In this document: positions 63,852 through 64,000 of the stretch, piece by piece
Layout of the letters: each line of letters opens with the position of its first letter
How positions within the stretch are numbered: position 1 is the first letter of the stretch
Source: Crocinitomicaceae bacterium
GTDB taxonomy: Bacteria > Bacteroidota > Bacteroidia > Flavobacteriales_D > Crocinitomicaceae
Length of the DNA: 64,000 bases
Reading direction: 5' to 3'
Assembly: GCA_024643545.1 (NCBI GenBank)
Contig: JAHEMR010000005.1
Span: 109,025-173,024 of the forward strand
Position numbers and translations under genes: made by a program
Notes under the pieces: model-generated
The model's database searches: none
What the model saw: only the letters and a program-made list of their open reading frames with translations
What the model was told of the DNA's origin: nothing

Positions 63852-64000
63852 TTATGACTTCGTCAAAGCACCTTTTAAAAATTCTCTGTTCATTCGAGCA
63901 ATGTTTTCAATAGAAATGCCTTTCGGACATTCAATTTCACACGCTCCGGTATTCGTGCAATTCCCGAAGCCTTCTTCATCCATTTGACGAACCATGTTCA
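63852..64000 (-). CDS. sdhB: Succinate dehydrogenase iron-sulfur subunit, 3' end only
   Basis: The last 48 codons are in the window, stop TAA at 63852-63854. Reads [47 protein letters not shown]: two of the last cluster cysteines ([12 protein letters not shown]) are visible, matching the B subunit of bacteroidotal succinate dehydrogenase/fumarate reductase. The TCA genes icd and fumC are 30 kb to the left. The gene continues beyond the right edge. Confidence 0.9.
   Translation of the reverse strand, partial: NMVRQMDEEGFGNCTNTGACEIECPKGISIENIARMNREFLKGALTKS

Overview
The window is a low-GC stretch from a member of the Bacteroidota, most likely order Flavobacteriales. Evidence: promoters of the TAnnTTTG type (twice with a TTTG box 18-19 bp upstream); two secreted proteins with type IX secretion (T9SS) sorting domains; DUF4296, DUF4403 and DUF4175 proteins; an atpD-atpC pair separated from the rest of the ATP synthase; and the order uppS-bamA-ompH-ompH. 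A Crocinitomicaceae/Fluviicola-like organism would fit, but that is inference. The content is mostly core housekeeping genes, densely packed, with many 1-4 bp stop/start overlaps.

Layout. 1-5.2 kb: tail of an S41 protease, a small membrane peptide gene, an ABC exporter with a signal-less solute-binding protein, prs and the L25 gene. 5.3-7.7 kb: glycosyltransferase, dihydroorotase, DUF4296 lipoprotein. 7.7-13 kb (minus): murI, two Skp/OmpH chaperones, bamA, uppS. 13-17.5 kb (minus): atpC, atpD, a LolC/E-like permease, rbfA, a glycosyltransferase. 17.6-21.3 kb: MsbA-like exporter, fatty-acid desaturase, MmcQ/YjbR and S4 proteins. 21.3-28.6 kb (minus): hydroxyacid dehydrogenase, mnmG, ybeY, an RsbW-like ATPase, a large DUF4175 protein. 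28.6-29.2 kb: the only long gene-free stretch, very AT-rich. 29.2-36.8 kb: rpiB, OmpA-like protein, DUF4403 lipoprotein, icd, a small membrane protein, fumC, a 52-aa membrane protein, tryptophan 2,3-dioxygenase. 36.8-54.2 kb: oligopeptide-type binding protein, T9SS type B protein, M20 peptidase, LEA-type lipoprotein, polA, rseP, paaZ-like fusion, MMPL transporter, T9SS beta-helix protein, AlkB. 54.2-55 kb: GIY-YIG gene between two 129-bp direct repeats, then tRNA-Leu and tRNA-Gly. 55-60.5 kb: carotenoid genes, hemL, kynU. 60.5-64 kb: purN, acpP-fabF-rnc, a small membrane protein and the end of sdhB.

Most interesting: two identical 16-bp parS (ParB-binding) sites, 36 bp apart, around the mnmG start and the ybeY 3' end, about 4.3 kb from the AT-rich gap. 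That gap holds a perfect DnaA box and several one-mismatch boxes. Together they suggest the replication origin/centromere region of the chromosome. The second notable structure is the GIY-YIG module, which has duplicated the 3' end of tRNA-Leu, its terminator and the downstream DNA, and whose reading frame ends inside the copied tRNA/terminator sequence. No CRISPR array, classic insertion sequence, prophage or rRNA gene was seen.
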